DNA from: Variovorax gracilis
GTDB lineage: Bacteria; Pseudomonadota; Gammaproteobacteria; Burkholderiales; Burkholderiaceae_C
Reading direction: 5' to 3'
Assembly (NCBI RefSeq): GCF_030317115.1
Contig: NZ_JASZYF010000004.1
Span: forward strand, 248,001-312,000
Length of the DNA: 64,000 bases
The notes under the pieces were generated by a model, which was not told where the DNA came from, did no database searches, and saw nothing but the letters and a program-made list of their open reading frames with translations. Below are positions 35,265 to 44,103 of this stretch, in pieces (position 1 is the stretch's first letter; every line of letters begins with the position of its first letter). Both the position numbers and the translations under genes were made by a program.

Positions 35265-36176
35265 ATGAATAAAACCATAGCCCGCTGGCTCGACAGCGAT
35301 GTCGGCCACAGCTTTCGCAGCTCGCCGGTCGCGATGCTGGCCGCCGCGATCGCCTTCGTGTGCGTGTTCTGCGCCGTGTTCGCGGGATGGGTGTCGCCGC
35401 ACAACCCCTTCGACCTCGCAACGCTCGATCTCGGCGACGCGCGCCTCCCGCCGGCCTGGAGCGCCGAGGGCACCGCCAAGTACCTGCTCGGAACCGACGA
35501 CCAGGGCCGGGACATCCTCTCGGCGGTGATCTACGGCGCGCGCATCTCGCTGGTCGTGGGGCTGGTGTCGGTCATCGTCTCGGTCTTCGTCGGCGTGCTC
35601 TTCGGATTGCTGGCGGGCTTCTGGGGCGGTTGGCTCGATGCCTTCCTCATGCGCGTGTGCGACGTGATGCTGTCGTTCCCGCCGATTCTCGTGGCCCTGC
35701 TCATGGCGGGTGTCGGCCGGGCGCTGTTTCCGGATGCGCCCACCTCGGTGGCCTTCGGCGTGCTGATCATCTCGATATCGCTTACCGGCTGGGTGCAATA
35801 TGCGCGCACCGTGCGCGGGTCGACGCTGGTGGAGCGCAGCAGGGAGTACGTTCAGGCCGCTCGCGTGACCGGTGTGTCGCCGTGGCGGATCATGATGCGC
35901 CACGTGCTGCCGAACGTGATGGGCCCGGTGCTGGTGCTGGCGACGATCCAGGTCGCGACCGCCATCATCACCGAAGCCACGCTGTCCTTCCTGGGCGTTG
36001 GCGTGCCCCCGACCTCGCCGTCGCTGGGCACCTTGATCCGCGTCGGCAACGAATATCTGTTCTCCGGCGAATGGTGGATCACCGTGTTCCCCGGCGCGAT
36101 GCTCGTGCTGATCGCACTGAGCGTGAACCTGCTGGGCGACTGGCTGCGCGATGCGCTCAATCCGCGACTGCGCTGA
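35265..36176 (+). CDS. ABC transporter permease, DppC type
   Basis: A 303-residue inner-membrane permease with the DppC-type N-terminal OppC_N segment (about 17-65), a LLGTDDQGRDILS block and the ATPase-contact loop REYVQAARVTGVSPWRIMMRHVLPN. It partners with the DppB-type permease at the start of the operon. It ends 14 bases before the first ATPase gene. Confidence 0.93.
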   Translation: MNKTIARWLDSDVGHSFRSSPVAMLAAAIAFVCVFCAVFAGWVSPHNPFDLATLDLGDARLPPAWSAEGTAKYLLGTDDQGRDILSAVIYGARISLVVGLVSVIVSVFVGVLFGLLAGFWGGWLDAFLMRVCDVMLSFPPILVALLMAGVGRALFPDAPTSVAFGVLIISISLTGWVQYARTVRGSTLVERSREYVQAARVTGVSPWRIMMRHVLPNVMGPVLVLATIQVATAIITEATLSFLGVGVPPTSPSLGTLIRVGNEYLFSGEWWITVFPGAMLVLIALSVNLLGDWLRDALNPRLR

Positions 36177-36190
36177 AGGCGAACGAACCC

Positions 36191-37183
36191 ATGAGCCTGC
36201 TCCAAGTCCAGAACCTGGTCGTCGAGTTTCCGAATCGCCGCGGCACGCTGCGCGCGCTGGACGACATCTCCTTCGAGATCGCCCCGGGCGAAATCCTCGG
36301 CGTGGTCGGTGAATCGGGCGCAGGCAAGTCGCTGACCGGCGCCGCCATCATCGGACTGCTCGAGCCTCCCGGCCGTGTGGCCGGCGGGCAGATCTTGCTC
36401 GAAGGCCAGCGCATCGACAACCTCGACCACGAGGCCATGCGCCACATTCGCGGCCGCAAGATCGGCGCGATCTTCCAGGACCCTCTGACTTCGCTGAACC
36501 CGCTCTACACGATCGGCCGGCAACTGATCGAAACCATCCGAACGCACCTCCCGGTGACCGAGGCGGAGGCACGCCGGCGCGCCATCGCGCTGTTGCAGGA
36601 CACCGGCATCCCCGCGGCCGCGCAGCGCATCGACCACTTTCCACACCAGTTCTCGGGCGGCATGCGGCAGCGCGTCGTGATCGCGCTCGCGCTCGCGGCC
36701 GAGCCGAAGCTGATCGTCGCCGACGAACCCACCACCGCGCTGGACGTGTCGATCCAGGCGCAGATCATCCAGTTGCTCAAGGGCATCTGCAAGGAGCGCG
36801 GCGCTGCCGTGATGCTGATCACCCATGACATGGGCGTCATTGCCGAAACCTGCGACCGCGTGGCCGTGATGTACGCCGGCCGCGTGGCCGAGATCGGGCC
36901 GGTGCACGAGGTGATCCATCAGCCGGCCCATCCGTACACCTCGGGCCTGATGGCCTCCATCCCCGACATGACGATGGACCGCGAACGCCTCAACCAGATC
37001 GACGGCGCGATGCCGCGGCTCAACGCCATTCCCAGGGGATGCGCCTACAACCCGCGCTGTCCGCGTGTCTTCGACCACTGCATGGTCGAACGCCCGGACC
37101 TGCTCAATGCCGGTGCCACCCGCGCCGCATGCTGGCTGCACGAAGCGCACACGGCCTCGCCCGCCTACGGAGGCGTGGCATGA
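36191..37183 (+). CDS. ABC transporter ATP-binding protein, DppD type
   Basis: A 330-residue ATPase with Walker A GESGAGKS (40-47), the signature FSGGMRQRV, Walker B LIVADEPTTALDV and the C-terminal oligopeptide-transporter extension with an iron-sulfur-like Cys pattern (GCAYNPRCPRVFDHC). The start MSLLQVQNLVVEF is chosen because upstream sequence belongs to the permease gene. Its stop overlaps the next ATG by four bases. Confidence 0.94.
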   Translation: MSLLQVQNLVVEFPNRRGTLRALDDISFEIAPGEILGVVGESGAGKSLTGAAIIGLLEPPGRVAGGQILLEGQRIDNLDHEAMRHIRGRKIGAIFQDPLTSLNPLYTIGRQLIETIRTHLPVTEAEARRRAIALLQDTGIPAAAQRIDHFPHQFSGGMRQRVVIALALAAEPKLIVADEPTTALDVSIQAQIIQLLKGICKERGAAVMLITHDMGVIAETCDRVAVMYAGRVAEIGPVHEVIHQPAHPYTSGLMASIPDMTMDRERLNQIDGAMPRLNAIPRGCAYNPRCPRVFDHCMVERPDLLNAGATRAACWLHEAHTASPAYGGVA

Positions 37184-38172
37184 CGGCACTGGTGCAGGCA
37201 CACGATCTCGCCAAGAGCTTCGACGTTTCGCCGCCCTGGCTCAACCGGGTGCTGGAGCGCAAGCCGCGCGTGCTGCTCAAGGCCGTCGATGGCGTGAGCT
37301 TCTCGATCGAGCGCGGCAAGACGCTCGCCCTGGTGGGTGAGTCCGGATGCGGCAAGAGCACCGTCGCGCGTCTGCTGGTGGGGCTGTACGACCCCACGCG
37401 GGGCGGCATGCAGTTCGATGGACAGGATGCGCACGCGGCGTTCAAGACGGCCGAGGGGCGCACGCTGCGGCGGCGCATCCAGATGATCTTCCAGGACCCG
37501 TATGCGAGCCTCAACCCGCGCTGGATCGTCGAGGACATCGTCGGCGAGCCGCTGCGAGAGCACGGCATTCTCGCCAAGGGCCCCGAGCTCAAGGCGCGTG
37601 TCGGCGAACTGCTGAAGTCGGTCGGGCTGAGTCCGCTGGACATGGTGAAGTACCCGCACCAGTTTTCCGGCGGGCAGCGCCAGCGCATTTCCATCGCGCG
37701 GGCCCTGGCGACGCAGCCCGAGTTTCTCGTGTGCGACGAGCCGACCTCGGCGCTCGACGTGAGCGTGCAGGCGCAGGTGCTCAACATCATGAAAGACCTG
37801 CAGCGCGAGCAGGGCCTGACCTATCTCTTCATCTCGCACAACCTTGCGGTGGTTCGCCATGTCGCCGACCAGGTCGGCGTAATGTATTTGGGGCGTTTGG
37901 TCGAGGTGGCCGAGAAGCACACCCTGTTCGATTCACCGCAGCATCCCTACACACGCATGCTGCTGGATGCCATTCCGCAGATGAAGCACACCGGGCGACG
38001 CCGTACGCCGGTGCAGGGCGAGGTGCCGAACCCGCTCAATCCGCCGACGGGCTGCACCTTCCATCCGCGCTGCCCGCTGGCCAACGAGCGCTGCAAGGCG
38101 GAGCGACCGCCACTGCAGATGTTGCGCGGCGTGCAGGTTGCCTGCCACGCCGTGGAAGAGGGCAGGGCCTAG
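37180..38172 (+). CDS. ABC transporter ATP-binding protein, DppF type
   Basis: A 330-residue second ATPase of the peptide-type importer. Walker A GESGCGKST is at 53-61, with signature FSGGQRQRI, Walker B FLVCDEPTSALDV and a C-terminal Cys motif (GCTFHPRCPLANERC). It heterodimerises with the upstream ATPase. It is the last gene of the operon and converges on zwf with a nine-base gap. Confidence 0.94.
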   Translation: MTALVQAHDLAKSFDVSPPWLNRVLERKPRVLLKAVDGVSFSIERGKTLALVGESGCGKSTVARLLVGLYDPTRGGMQFDGQDAHAAFKTAEGRTLRRRIQMIFQDPYASLNPRWIVEDIVGEPLREHGILAKGPELKARVGELLKSVGLSPLDMVKYPHQFSGGQRQRISIARALATQPEFLVCDEPTSALDVSVQAQVLNIMKDLQREQGLTYLFISHNLAVVRHVADQVGVMYLGRLVEVAEKHTLFDSPQHPYTRMLLDAIPQMKHTGRRRTPVQGEVPNPLNPPTGCTFHPRCPLANERCKAERPPLQMLRGVQVACHAVEEGRA

Positions 38173-38181
38173 CCCGCGGGC

Positions 38182-39651
38182 TTACTGTTCCTCCCCCCAG
38201 GCGTAGCCGTCGCGGGCGATCATCGCGCTTGACGCGCTCGGGCCCCAGGTGCCCGCCGCATAGGGACGCGGCACGCCGTCCGATGCCCAGCTGTCGATCA
38301 GCGGCTCGACCCAGCGCCATGCCTCTTCCTGCTCGTCGCTGCGCACGAACAGGTTCAATCGGCCATCGATCACGTCGAGCAGCAGGCGCTCGTAGGCACC
38401 CACGCGTTCCGAGCCGAATCGCTTGTCGAAGTCGAGATCGAGCTGCACCGGCGCCAGTTGCGGACCAGCGCGCCGATTGCCGTTGCGCTGGCGGTCGCCC
38501 TGCGCCTGCGCGAGCATGTGCAGTTCCAGGCCGTCCTTGGGTTGCAGATTGATCACCAGCTTGTTGACCGCGTTCGCAGGCGCACGAAAGATCGCATGCG
38601 GCGTCGGCTTGAAGCTCACTTCGATGCGCGCATCGCGCGACGCCAGGCGCTTGCCGGTTCGGATGTAGAGCGGCACGCCGGCCCATCGCCAGTTGGCGAT
38701 CTCGGTGCGCAGCGCCACGAACGTTTCGGTGCGGCTTTCGGGGTCCACGCCCGGTTCGTCGCGATAGCCTTGCACGCGCTGGCCGTACGCCGTGCCCGCG
38801 GTGTACTGCCCGCGGATCGCATGCAGGCCGATGGATTCGGCCGTCCAGGGCTTCAGGGCGCGCAGCACCTTGAGTTTTTCGTCGCGAATTGCATCGGCGT
38901 GCGCGTTGATCGGCGGCTCCATCCCGAGCGCGCAGACCAATTGCAGCGCGTGGTTCTGCACCATGTCGCGCAGCGCGCCGGTCTGGTCGTAGAAGGCACC
39001 GCGCTTCTCCACGCCCAGGTCCTCGGCGATCGTGATCTGGATGTTGGCGATGTGCTCGCGACGCCAGATCGGCTCGAACAGCGCGTTGCCGAAGCGCATC
39101 GCGAACAGGTTCTGAACCGACGGCTTGCCGAGGTAGTGGTCGATGCGGAACACCTGGTGCTCTGCGAGAACATGGCACACGGCCTTGTTGATCGCGCGAT
39201 TCGAGGCAAGGTCATGGCCCAGCGGCTTCTCCAGCACGACGCGCGTCTGCGGCCCATTGAGGCCGGCCTTCGCGATCTGCTCGACGACCTGCGTGAAGAG
39301 GGCGGGCGCCGTGGCCAGGTACATGACCACCGTGCTCGCATTGCGTGCCTTCAGCACCTCGGCGAGCTTGTCGTAGTCGCCGGGCTGCGACAGGTCCATG
39401 CGCAGGAAGTAGAGCAGCGATGCGAACTTCTTGAACTCCTCGGGCGTCGGCCGTTTGGCGCCCTCGACCGCCTCGAAGCGGGACTGGATCAGTTCGCGAT
39501 AGGCGTCGTCGGAAAGATCATCGCGCGCCACGCCGATGATGCGCCCGTCTTCGGGCAGACTGCCGTGCCGGAACGCCTGGAACAGGGCCGGCATCAGCTT
39601 CCGCCATGCGAGATCACCGGTACCGCCAAAGAGGACGAGGTCGAAACTCAT
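38182..39651 (-). CDS. zwf: Glucose-6-phosphate 1-dehydrogenase
   Basis: A 489-residue NADP-dependent enzyme converting glucose-6-phosphate to 6-phosphogluconolactone, the entry to the oxidative pentose phosphate and Entner-Doudoroff pathways. The N-terminal FGGTGDLAWRKLMPAL binds the nucleotide; EKPLGHD (141-147) and RIDHYLGK (169-176) form the active site. The start at 39651 is followed by MSFDLVLFGG; the open frame further upstream has no family match. It is divergent from an AfuA-like gene, and a GGTAC-TT-GTACC palindrome lies between them. Confidence 0.96.
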   Translation of the reverse strand: MSFDLVLFGGTGDLAWRKLMPALFQAFRHGSLPEDGRIIGVARDDLSDDAYRELIQSRFEAVEGAKRPTPEEFKKFASLLYFLRMDLSQPGDYDKLAEVLKARNASTVVMYLATAPALFTQVVEQIAKAGLNGPQTRVVLEKPLGHDLASNRAINKAVCHVLAEHQVFRIDHYLGKPSVQNLFAMRFGNALFEPIWRREHIANIQITIAEDLGVEKRGAFYDQTGALRDMVQNHALQLVCALGMEPPINAHADAIRDEKLKVLRALKPWTAESIGLHAIRGQYTAGTAYGQRVQGYRDEPGVDPESRTETFVALRTEIANWRWAGVPLYIRTGKRLASRDARIEVSFKPTPHAIFRAPANAVNKLVINLQPKDGLELHMLAQAQGDRQRNGNRRAGPQLAPVQLDLDFDKRFGSERVGAYERLLLDVIDGRLNLFVRSDEQEEAWRWVEPLIDSWASDGVPRPYAAGTWGPSASSAMIARDGYAWGEEQ

Positions 39652-39701
39652 GGATACATCCGTGTGGTTGTGTGGAGCGAGCATGAAGCTTGCCAGCGAA
39701 T

Positions 39702-39713
39702 GGTACTTGTACC
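39702..39713. promoter_or_regulatory. Palindrome between zwf and the afuA-like gene
   Basis: GGTAC-TT-GTACC, a perfect 5-bp inverted repeat in the 138-base divergent gap. It could be an operator shared by both units. I do not recognise it as a HexR site, and no clear -10/-35 pair is visible beside it. Confidence 0.35.
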
Positions 39714-39789
39714 GATCTGGCGGGGCGACGCCTCCGGCTAAGCTGAAATGCTGCAACAGGGAGGACTCATTGTTCTGGAAAGGTCCTGG

Positions 39790-40809
39790 ATGAAGAAGAT
39801 TTTCAGCATGACGGCGACGGCTCTGTTGCTCGGCATGTCCGCCGGCGCTTCGGCCCAGACTGTCAACGTCATCTGTTCGGTCCAGGCCGACTGGTGCAAC
39901 ATGATCGCGACGGTGTACGCACGCACCACGGGCGTCAAGCTCAACATGGCGCTCAAGGGCTCGGGCGAGGCGCTCGCGCAACTGATCGCGGAGAAGGACA
40001 ATCCCAAGACCGATGTCTGGTTCGGCGGCACGGGCGATCCGCACTTGCAGGCGGCAGAATCGGGCCTCACGCTCGAATACAAGTCGCCGACCTTGCCGCA
40101 GCTCTATCCGTGGGCGCAGCAGCAGGCCCAGCAATCCGGCTACAGGACGGTCGGCATCTACTCGGGCCCACTGGGCTTCGCCTACAACACCGAGTTGCTG
40201 CAGAAAAAGAAGCTGTCCGTGCCGCGTAGCTGGGCCGATCTGCTGAAGCCTGAATACAAGGGCGACATCCAGGTGGCGAACCCGGCTTCGAGCGGCACGG
40301 CCTACACGATGATCGCGACGCTCGTGCAACTGATGGGCGAGGACAAGGCCTTCGAATACCTCAAGGGACTGCATCGCAATGTCGGCCAGTACACGCGCTC
40401 CGGCACCGGCCCGATCAAGGCAGTCGCGCGCGGCGAGACGGCCGTGTCGATCAGCTTCGTGCACGACGCGCCGCAGGAGAAGATGCAGGGCTTCCCGATC
40501 GAGACCACCACGCCATCGGAGGGAACGGGCGCCGAGATCGGCTCCATGAGCATCGTCAAGGGCGCGCGCAACCTCGAGCAGGCCAAGAAGTTCTACGAAT
40601 GGGCGCTCACACCGCAGGCGCAGACCTTTGGCGCCGCGGCCAAGCAATACCAACTGCCTTCGAACAAGGCGACGCCGGTGGACCCCAACGTGCCGGACTT
40701 CAAGAAGATCAAGATGATCGACTACGACTACGCCAAGTACGGAGCGAGTGCCGAGCGCCGGCGCCTCATCGCGCGCTGGGAGAAGGACGTCAACTCGCTG
40801 CCGCGCTAG
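39790..40809 (+). CDS. AfuA-like periplasmic binding protein, probable hexose-phosphate binder
   Basis: A 339-residue precursor with a signal peptide (MKKIFSMTATALLLGMSAGA, cleaved after ASA) and a type II periplasmic binding fold of the iron/AfuA class, including VWFGGTGDPHLQAAE. It would usually be called an iron(III) binding protein. However, H225, D226 and E249 line up at constant offset with His205, Asp206 and Glu229 that bind the sugar phosphate in Actinobacillus AfuA (residues recalled from the literature), and the gene lies among zwf, tal and pgi. The ATG at 39790 gives a proper signal peptide; 39748 would not. Confidence 0.8.
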   Translation: MKKIFSMTATALLLGMSAGASAQTVNVICSVQADWCNMIATVYARTTGVKLNMALKGSGEALAQLIAEKDNPKTDVWFGGTGDPHLQAAESGLTLEYKSPTLPQLYPWAQQQAQQSGYRTVGIYSGPLGFAYNTELLQKKKLSVPRSWADLLKPEYKGDIQVANPASSGTAYTMIATLVQLMGEDKAFEYLKGLHRNVGQYTRSGTGPIKAVARGETAVSISFVHDAPQEKMQGFPIETTTPSEGTGAEIGSMSIVKGARNLEQAKKFYEWALTPQAQTFGAAAKQYQLPSNKATPVDPNVPDFKKIKMIDYDYAKYGASAERRRLIARWEKDVNSLPR

Positions 40810-40810
40810 C

Positions 40811-43042
40811 GTGTCCGTATCTTCCGCAACCCCTCGGCGCCGCAGCGCCAACGCACCCGTCTGGGCATGCATCGCGGCCGGCGTGCTCGGCTACGTCGCG
40901 CTGCCCTGGTATGCCATCCAGGACACCTCCTGGTACGAGGCGCTTCCGCAAGTCCTCAGCGAGGGAGAGGGCGCGAATGGCGTGATGCAGGCGGCGCTGC
41001 AGGGCCGGACCTGGCTGTGCATCGGCCTGATCGGGCTGGCGATCTGCGCCCTCGGCGGCTTGTTGCGGGCTGGCCGTGCCCAGGGCCGGCTCCTGCTCGT
41101 CGGTGGGGCGGTGGGCAGCGTGGGCCTGGCTCTCAGCGGCTTCCTCATCGGCGCGCGCGGCTGGAGCTTTGCCCTTCTCAACGGCTACCTGGGCGAGCTG
41201 CCGTTGAATCAGTTCGGCATCGGTGCCGGCGGTGCTGTCGCCCTCGCTTCGCTTGTGCTGCTGACAGCCTTCGGACTGGCGCGGCTCGGCTTCTTCAAGG
41301 GCGACCTCTTCGTGTCCGGTGCGGTGATCGCATGCGGCGTGCTGATGGCCCTGTTCATCGCCTACCCCGTCAGCAAGGCGCTCGCGGGCGCCTTCCTCAA
41401 CGAGGATGGGGCATGGTCGCTGACGGCCTTCACCGCTCGCCTCGGCACGGAGCGGATCTGGGGGCTGGGGTGTCTCGCCGGCGGCGTTCGCTGCGGCGTG
41501 GCATGGAACACCCTGGTGTTGGCACTGCTGACCGCTGCGGGCACTACCTTCCTCGGCACGCTGATGGCGCTGATGGCCGAGCGCGGCAGCAGGCGCTGGC
41601 AGGGGCCGCTGCGTGTGCTCGCGCTGCTGCCCATCATCACGCCGCCCTTCGTCGTCGGGCTTGGCCTGATCCTGCTGTTCGGCCGGGCCGGCGTGGTCAA
41701 CCAGTTCCTCGAAAGCAGCTTCGGCATCGAACCCACGCGCTGGTTCTACGGCATGCCGGGCGTGCTCGTCGCGCAACTGTTCGCCTTCACGCCGATCGCC
41801 TTCATGATCATGCGGGGCGTCGTTCAGGGTGTTTCGCCGAGCCTGGAAGAGGCCGCGCAGATGCTGCGCGCCGACCGTCGCCGCACCTTCTTCACCATCA
41901 CGCTGCCCCTGCTCAAGCCAGGGCTCGCCAATGCGTTCCTCGTGGGCTTCATCGAGAGCATTGCGGACTTCGGAAACCCGATCGTCGTGGGCGGCCAGTT
42001 CTCGGTCCTGTCGACGGACATCTTCTTTGCGATCGTCGGTGCGCAGTACGACCAGGGCCGCGCCGCATCGCTGGCCTGGGTGCTGACGATCTTCGCGCTC
42101 GGCGTGTTCGCGATCCAGCGCTGGGTGCTCGGCAAGCAGAGCTTCACGACGGTGACAGGGAAGGGCGACGCGGGCATCCCCATGGCCCTGCCCGACGGCG
42201 TGCGCCGCACCACCTACTGCATTGCGCTTCCGTGGATCGCATTCACCGTGGTCGTCTATCTCTTCGCCTTCGCGGGCGGCTTCGTGCAGACCTGGGGGCG
42301 CGACTACACCTTCACGCTCAACCATTTCAGGAATGCCTTCGCGCTCGAATGGGGGCAGTTCGGCCTGGTGTGGGCGGGCACGGCGTGGAATTCGCTGATC
42401 ACGACCGTCAAGCTCGCCGGCATCTCGGCGCCGCTGACGGCGGGCTTCGGGCTGCTGATCGCCTGGCTGCTGGCGCGCAACGAGTTCAAGGGGCAGGGCG
42501 CGTTCGAGTTCGCGGCATTGCTTGCCTTCGCGATTCCCGGCACGGTGCTCGGCGTGAGCTATATCCTGGCGTTCAACGTGCCGCCGCTCGAACTCACGGG
42601 AACGGGCCTGATCATCGTGCTGTGCTTCATCTTCCGGAACCTGCCGGTGGGCGTGCGCGCAGGCACGGCGGCATTCAAGCAGCTCGACCGCTCGCTCGAC
42701 GAGGCATCGCTGATGCTGCGCGCCTCGACCTCGCAGACGCTCTTCAAAGTGGTTCTGCCGCTGCTGAAGCCGGCCCTGGTGGCGGCGCTGGTCTACAGTT
42801 TCGTGCGCGCCATGACCACGGTCAGCGCGGTGATCTTCCTGGTCACGGCGGAGAACGAACTCGCGACGACGTACATCATCGGCCGCGTCGGCAACGGCGA
42901 CTACGGCCTGGCGCTCGCCTACTGCACGGTGCTGATGATCCTGATGTCGGCCGCGATCGCGCTCGTGCAACTCCTCGTCGGCGAACGCAAGCTGGGCCGG
43001 CGCAAGGTCGGCGTCTCGGCCATCGCGGCCCCGGTGCATTGA
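40811..43042 (+). CDS. AfuB-like fused double permease
   Basis: A 743-residue inner-membrane protein with a GTG start one base after the afuA-like stop. The first 200 residues hold about four to five extra membrane helices; two complete BPD permease domains follow (about 220-460 and 520-735), each with its ATPase-contact loop (SPSLEEAAQMLRADRRRTFF, then DRSLDEASLMLRASTSQTLF). One chain therefore supplies both halves of the channel, as in FbpB/AfuB. Its TGA overlaps the ATG of the ATPase gene. Confidence 0.9.
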   Translation: MSVSSATPRRRSANAPVWACIAAGVLGYVALPWYAIQDTSWYEALPQVLSEGEGANGVMQAALQGRTWLCIGLIGLAICALGGLLRAGRAQGRLLLVGGAVGSVGLALSGFLIGARGWSFALLNGYLGELPLNQFGIGAGGAVALASLVLLTAFGLARLGFFKGDLFVSGAVIACGVLMALFIAYPVSKALAGAFLNEDGAWSLTAFTARLGTERIWGLGCLAGGVRCGVAWNTLVLALLTAAGTTFLGTLMALMAERGSRRWQGPLRVLALLPIITPPFVVGLGLILLFGRAGVVNQFLESSFGIEPTRWFYGMPGVLVAQLFAFTPIAFMIMRGVVQGVSPSLEEAAQMLRADRRRTFFTITLPLLKPGLANAFLVGFIESIADFGNPIVVGGQFSVLSTDIFFAIVGAQYDQGRAASLAWVLTIFALGVFAIQRWVLGKQSFTTVTGKGDAGIPMALPDGVRRTTYCIALPWIAFTVVVYLFAFAGGFVQTWGRDYTFTLNHFRNAFALEWGQFGLVWAGTAWNSLITTVKLAGISAPLTAGFGLLIAWLLARNEFKGQGAFEFAALLAFAIPGTVLGVSYILAFNVPPLELTGTGLIIVLCFIFRNLPVGVRAGTAAFKQLDRSLDEASLMLRASTSQTLFKVVLPLLKPALVAALVYSFVRAMTTVSAVIFLVTAENELATTYIIGRVGNGDYGLALAYCTVLMILMSAAIALVQLLVGERKLGRRKVGVSAIAAPVH

Positions 43043-44103
43043 TGACGGAAAAATCCATGAGCAACGGCATCGAACTTCGCAACATCACCAAGCGCTACGG
43101 CAAGGACGCGCGCGCGCCTCTGGCGGTCAAGGGCGTCAGCTTCGAGGTGCCGGCGGGCACGCTGACCACCATCCTCGGCCCCTCGGGCTGCGGCAAGACC
43201 ACGATCCTGCGCATGATTGCCGGGCTGGAATCGCCGACCTCGGGGTCGATCCTCATGGGCGGCCGCGACGTCACGACGCTGGGGCCGGCCGAGCGCAACG
43301 TGAGCATGATGTTCCAGAGCTATGCGCTGTTCCCGCACATGAACGTGATCGAGAACGTGGGCTACGGCCTGCGAATGAGCGGCGTGCGCAAGAACGAGGC
43401 GACGGCGCGCGCGCGTGAGGCGCTCAAGGGCGTGGGGCTGGTCGGCTTCGACGAGCGGCTGCCGAGCGAGTTGTCGGGCGGCCAGCAGCAGCGGGTGGCA
43501 CTCGCGCGCGCGCTGGTGCTGGAGCCCGCGGTGCTGCTCTTCGACGAGCCGCTTTCCAACCTCGATGCACGGCTGCGCCGCGAGATGCGCGAGGAAATCC
43601 GCAATCTGCAGAGAAGGCTCCAGCTCACCGTCGCCTACGTCACGCACGACCAGAGCGAAGCGCTCGCGGTCAGTGACGAGATCATCGTGATGGACCATGG
43701 CGTCATCGCGCAACGCGGAACGCCCGAGCAGCTCTACGGCCACCCCGAAAGCGAATTCGTCGCCGGTTTCATGGGCGAGGCGATGGTGTTCCCGGCACTC
43801 GCCCAGCCCGACGGCCGTGTGCAGATGGGGCCGTTGATGCTGACGCCCGGCTACGCGATCGCGCCCGGCATCGTCAAGGTCGCTGTGCGGCCGGAAGCCT
43901 GGTACATCGGCGCGGCGGTGGGCCTGCCGGCGATCCTGCGCAAGGCGGCTTTCCTGGGCAACTTTTACGAGTACGCTTTCGACACCGCGCTCGGTTCGGT
44001 GTTCGTGGTGTCGACTGATCTCGCCCACCCTCTCGCAGCCGGTGCGGAAACAAACCTTTCCCTCACCAGCCACGGTGTTTCCATCGTACCTGCCGCCTTA
44101 TGA
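43042..44103 (+). CDS. AfuC-like ATP-binding protein
   Basis: A 353-residue ABC ATPase of the PotA/FbpC/AfuC group. Walker A is GPSGCGKTT (46-54), the Q-loop SMMFQSYALFPHMNV, signature LSGGQQQR (about 144) and Walker B LLFDEPLSNLDA, followed by the H-loop VTHDQSEA. A C-terminal TOBE-like regulatory domain (about 245-353) is present. Its stop overlaps the HAD gene as ATGA, so binding protein, permease, ATPase and phosphatase form one operon. Confidence 0.93.
   Translation: MTEKSMSNGIELRNITKRYGKDARAPLAVKGVSFEVPAGTLTTILGPSGCGKTTILRMIAGLESPTSGSILMGGRDVTTLGPAERNVSMMFQSYALFPHMNVIENVGYGLRMSGVRKNEATARAREALKGVGLVGFDERLPSELSGGQQQRVALARALVLEPAVLLFDEPLSNLDARLRREMREEIRNLQRRLQLTVAYVTHDQSEALAVSDEIIVMDHGVIAQRGTPEQLYGHPESEFVAGFMGEAMVFPALAQPDGRVQMGPLMLTPGYAIAPGIVKVAVRPEAWYIGAAVGLPAILRKAAFLGNFYEYAFDTALGSVFVVSTDLAHPLAAGAETNLSLTSHGVSIVPAAL

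Noticed and set aside
32291..35515. Minus-strand reading frame of 1074 codons
   Set aside because: Antisense to the amidohydrolase and binding protein, which have catalytic motifs and a signal peptide.
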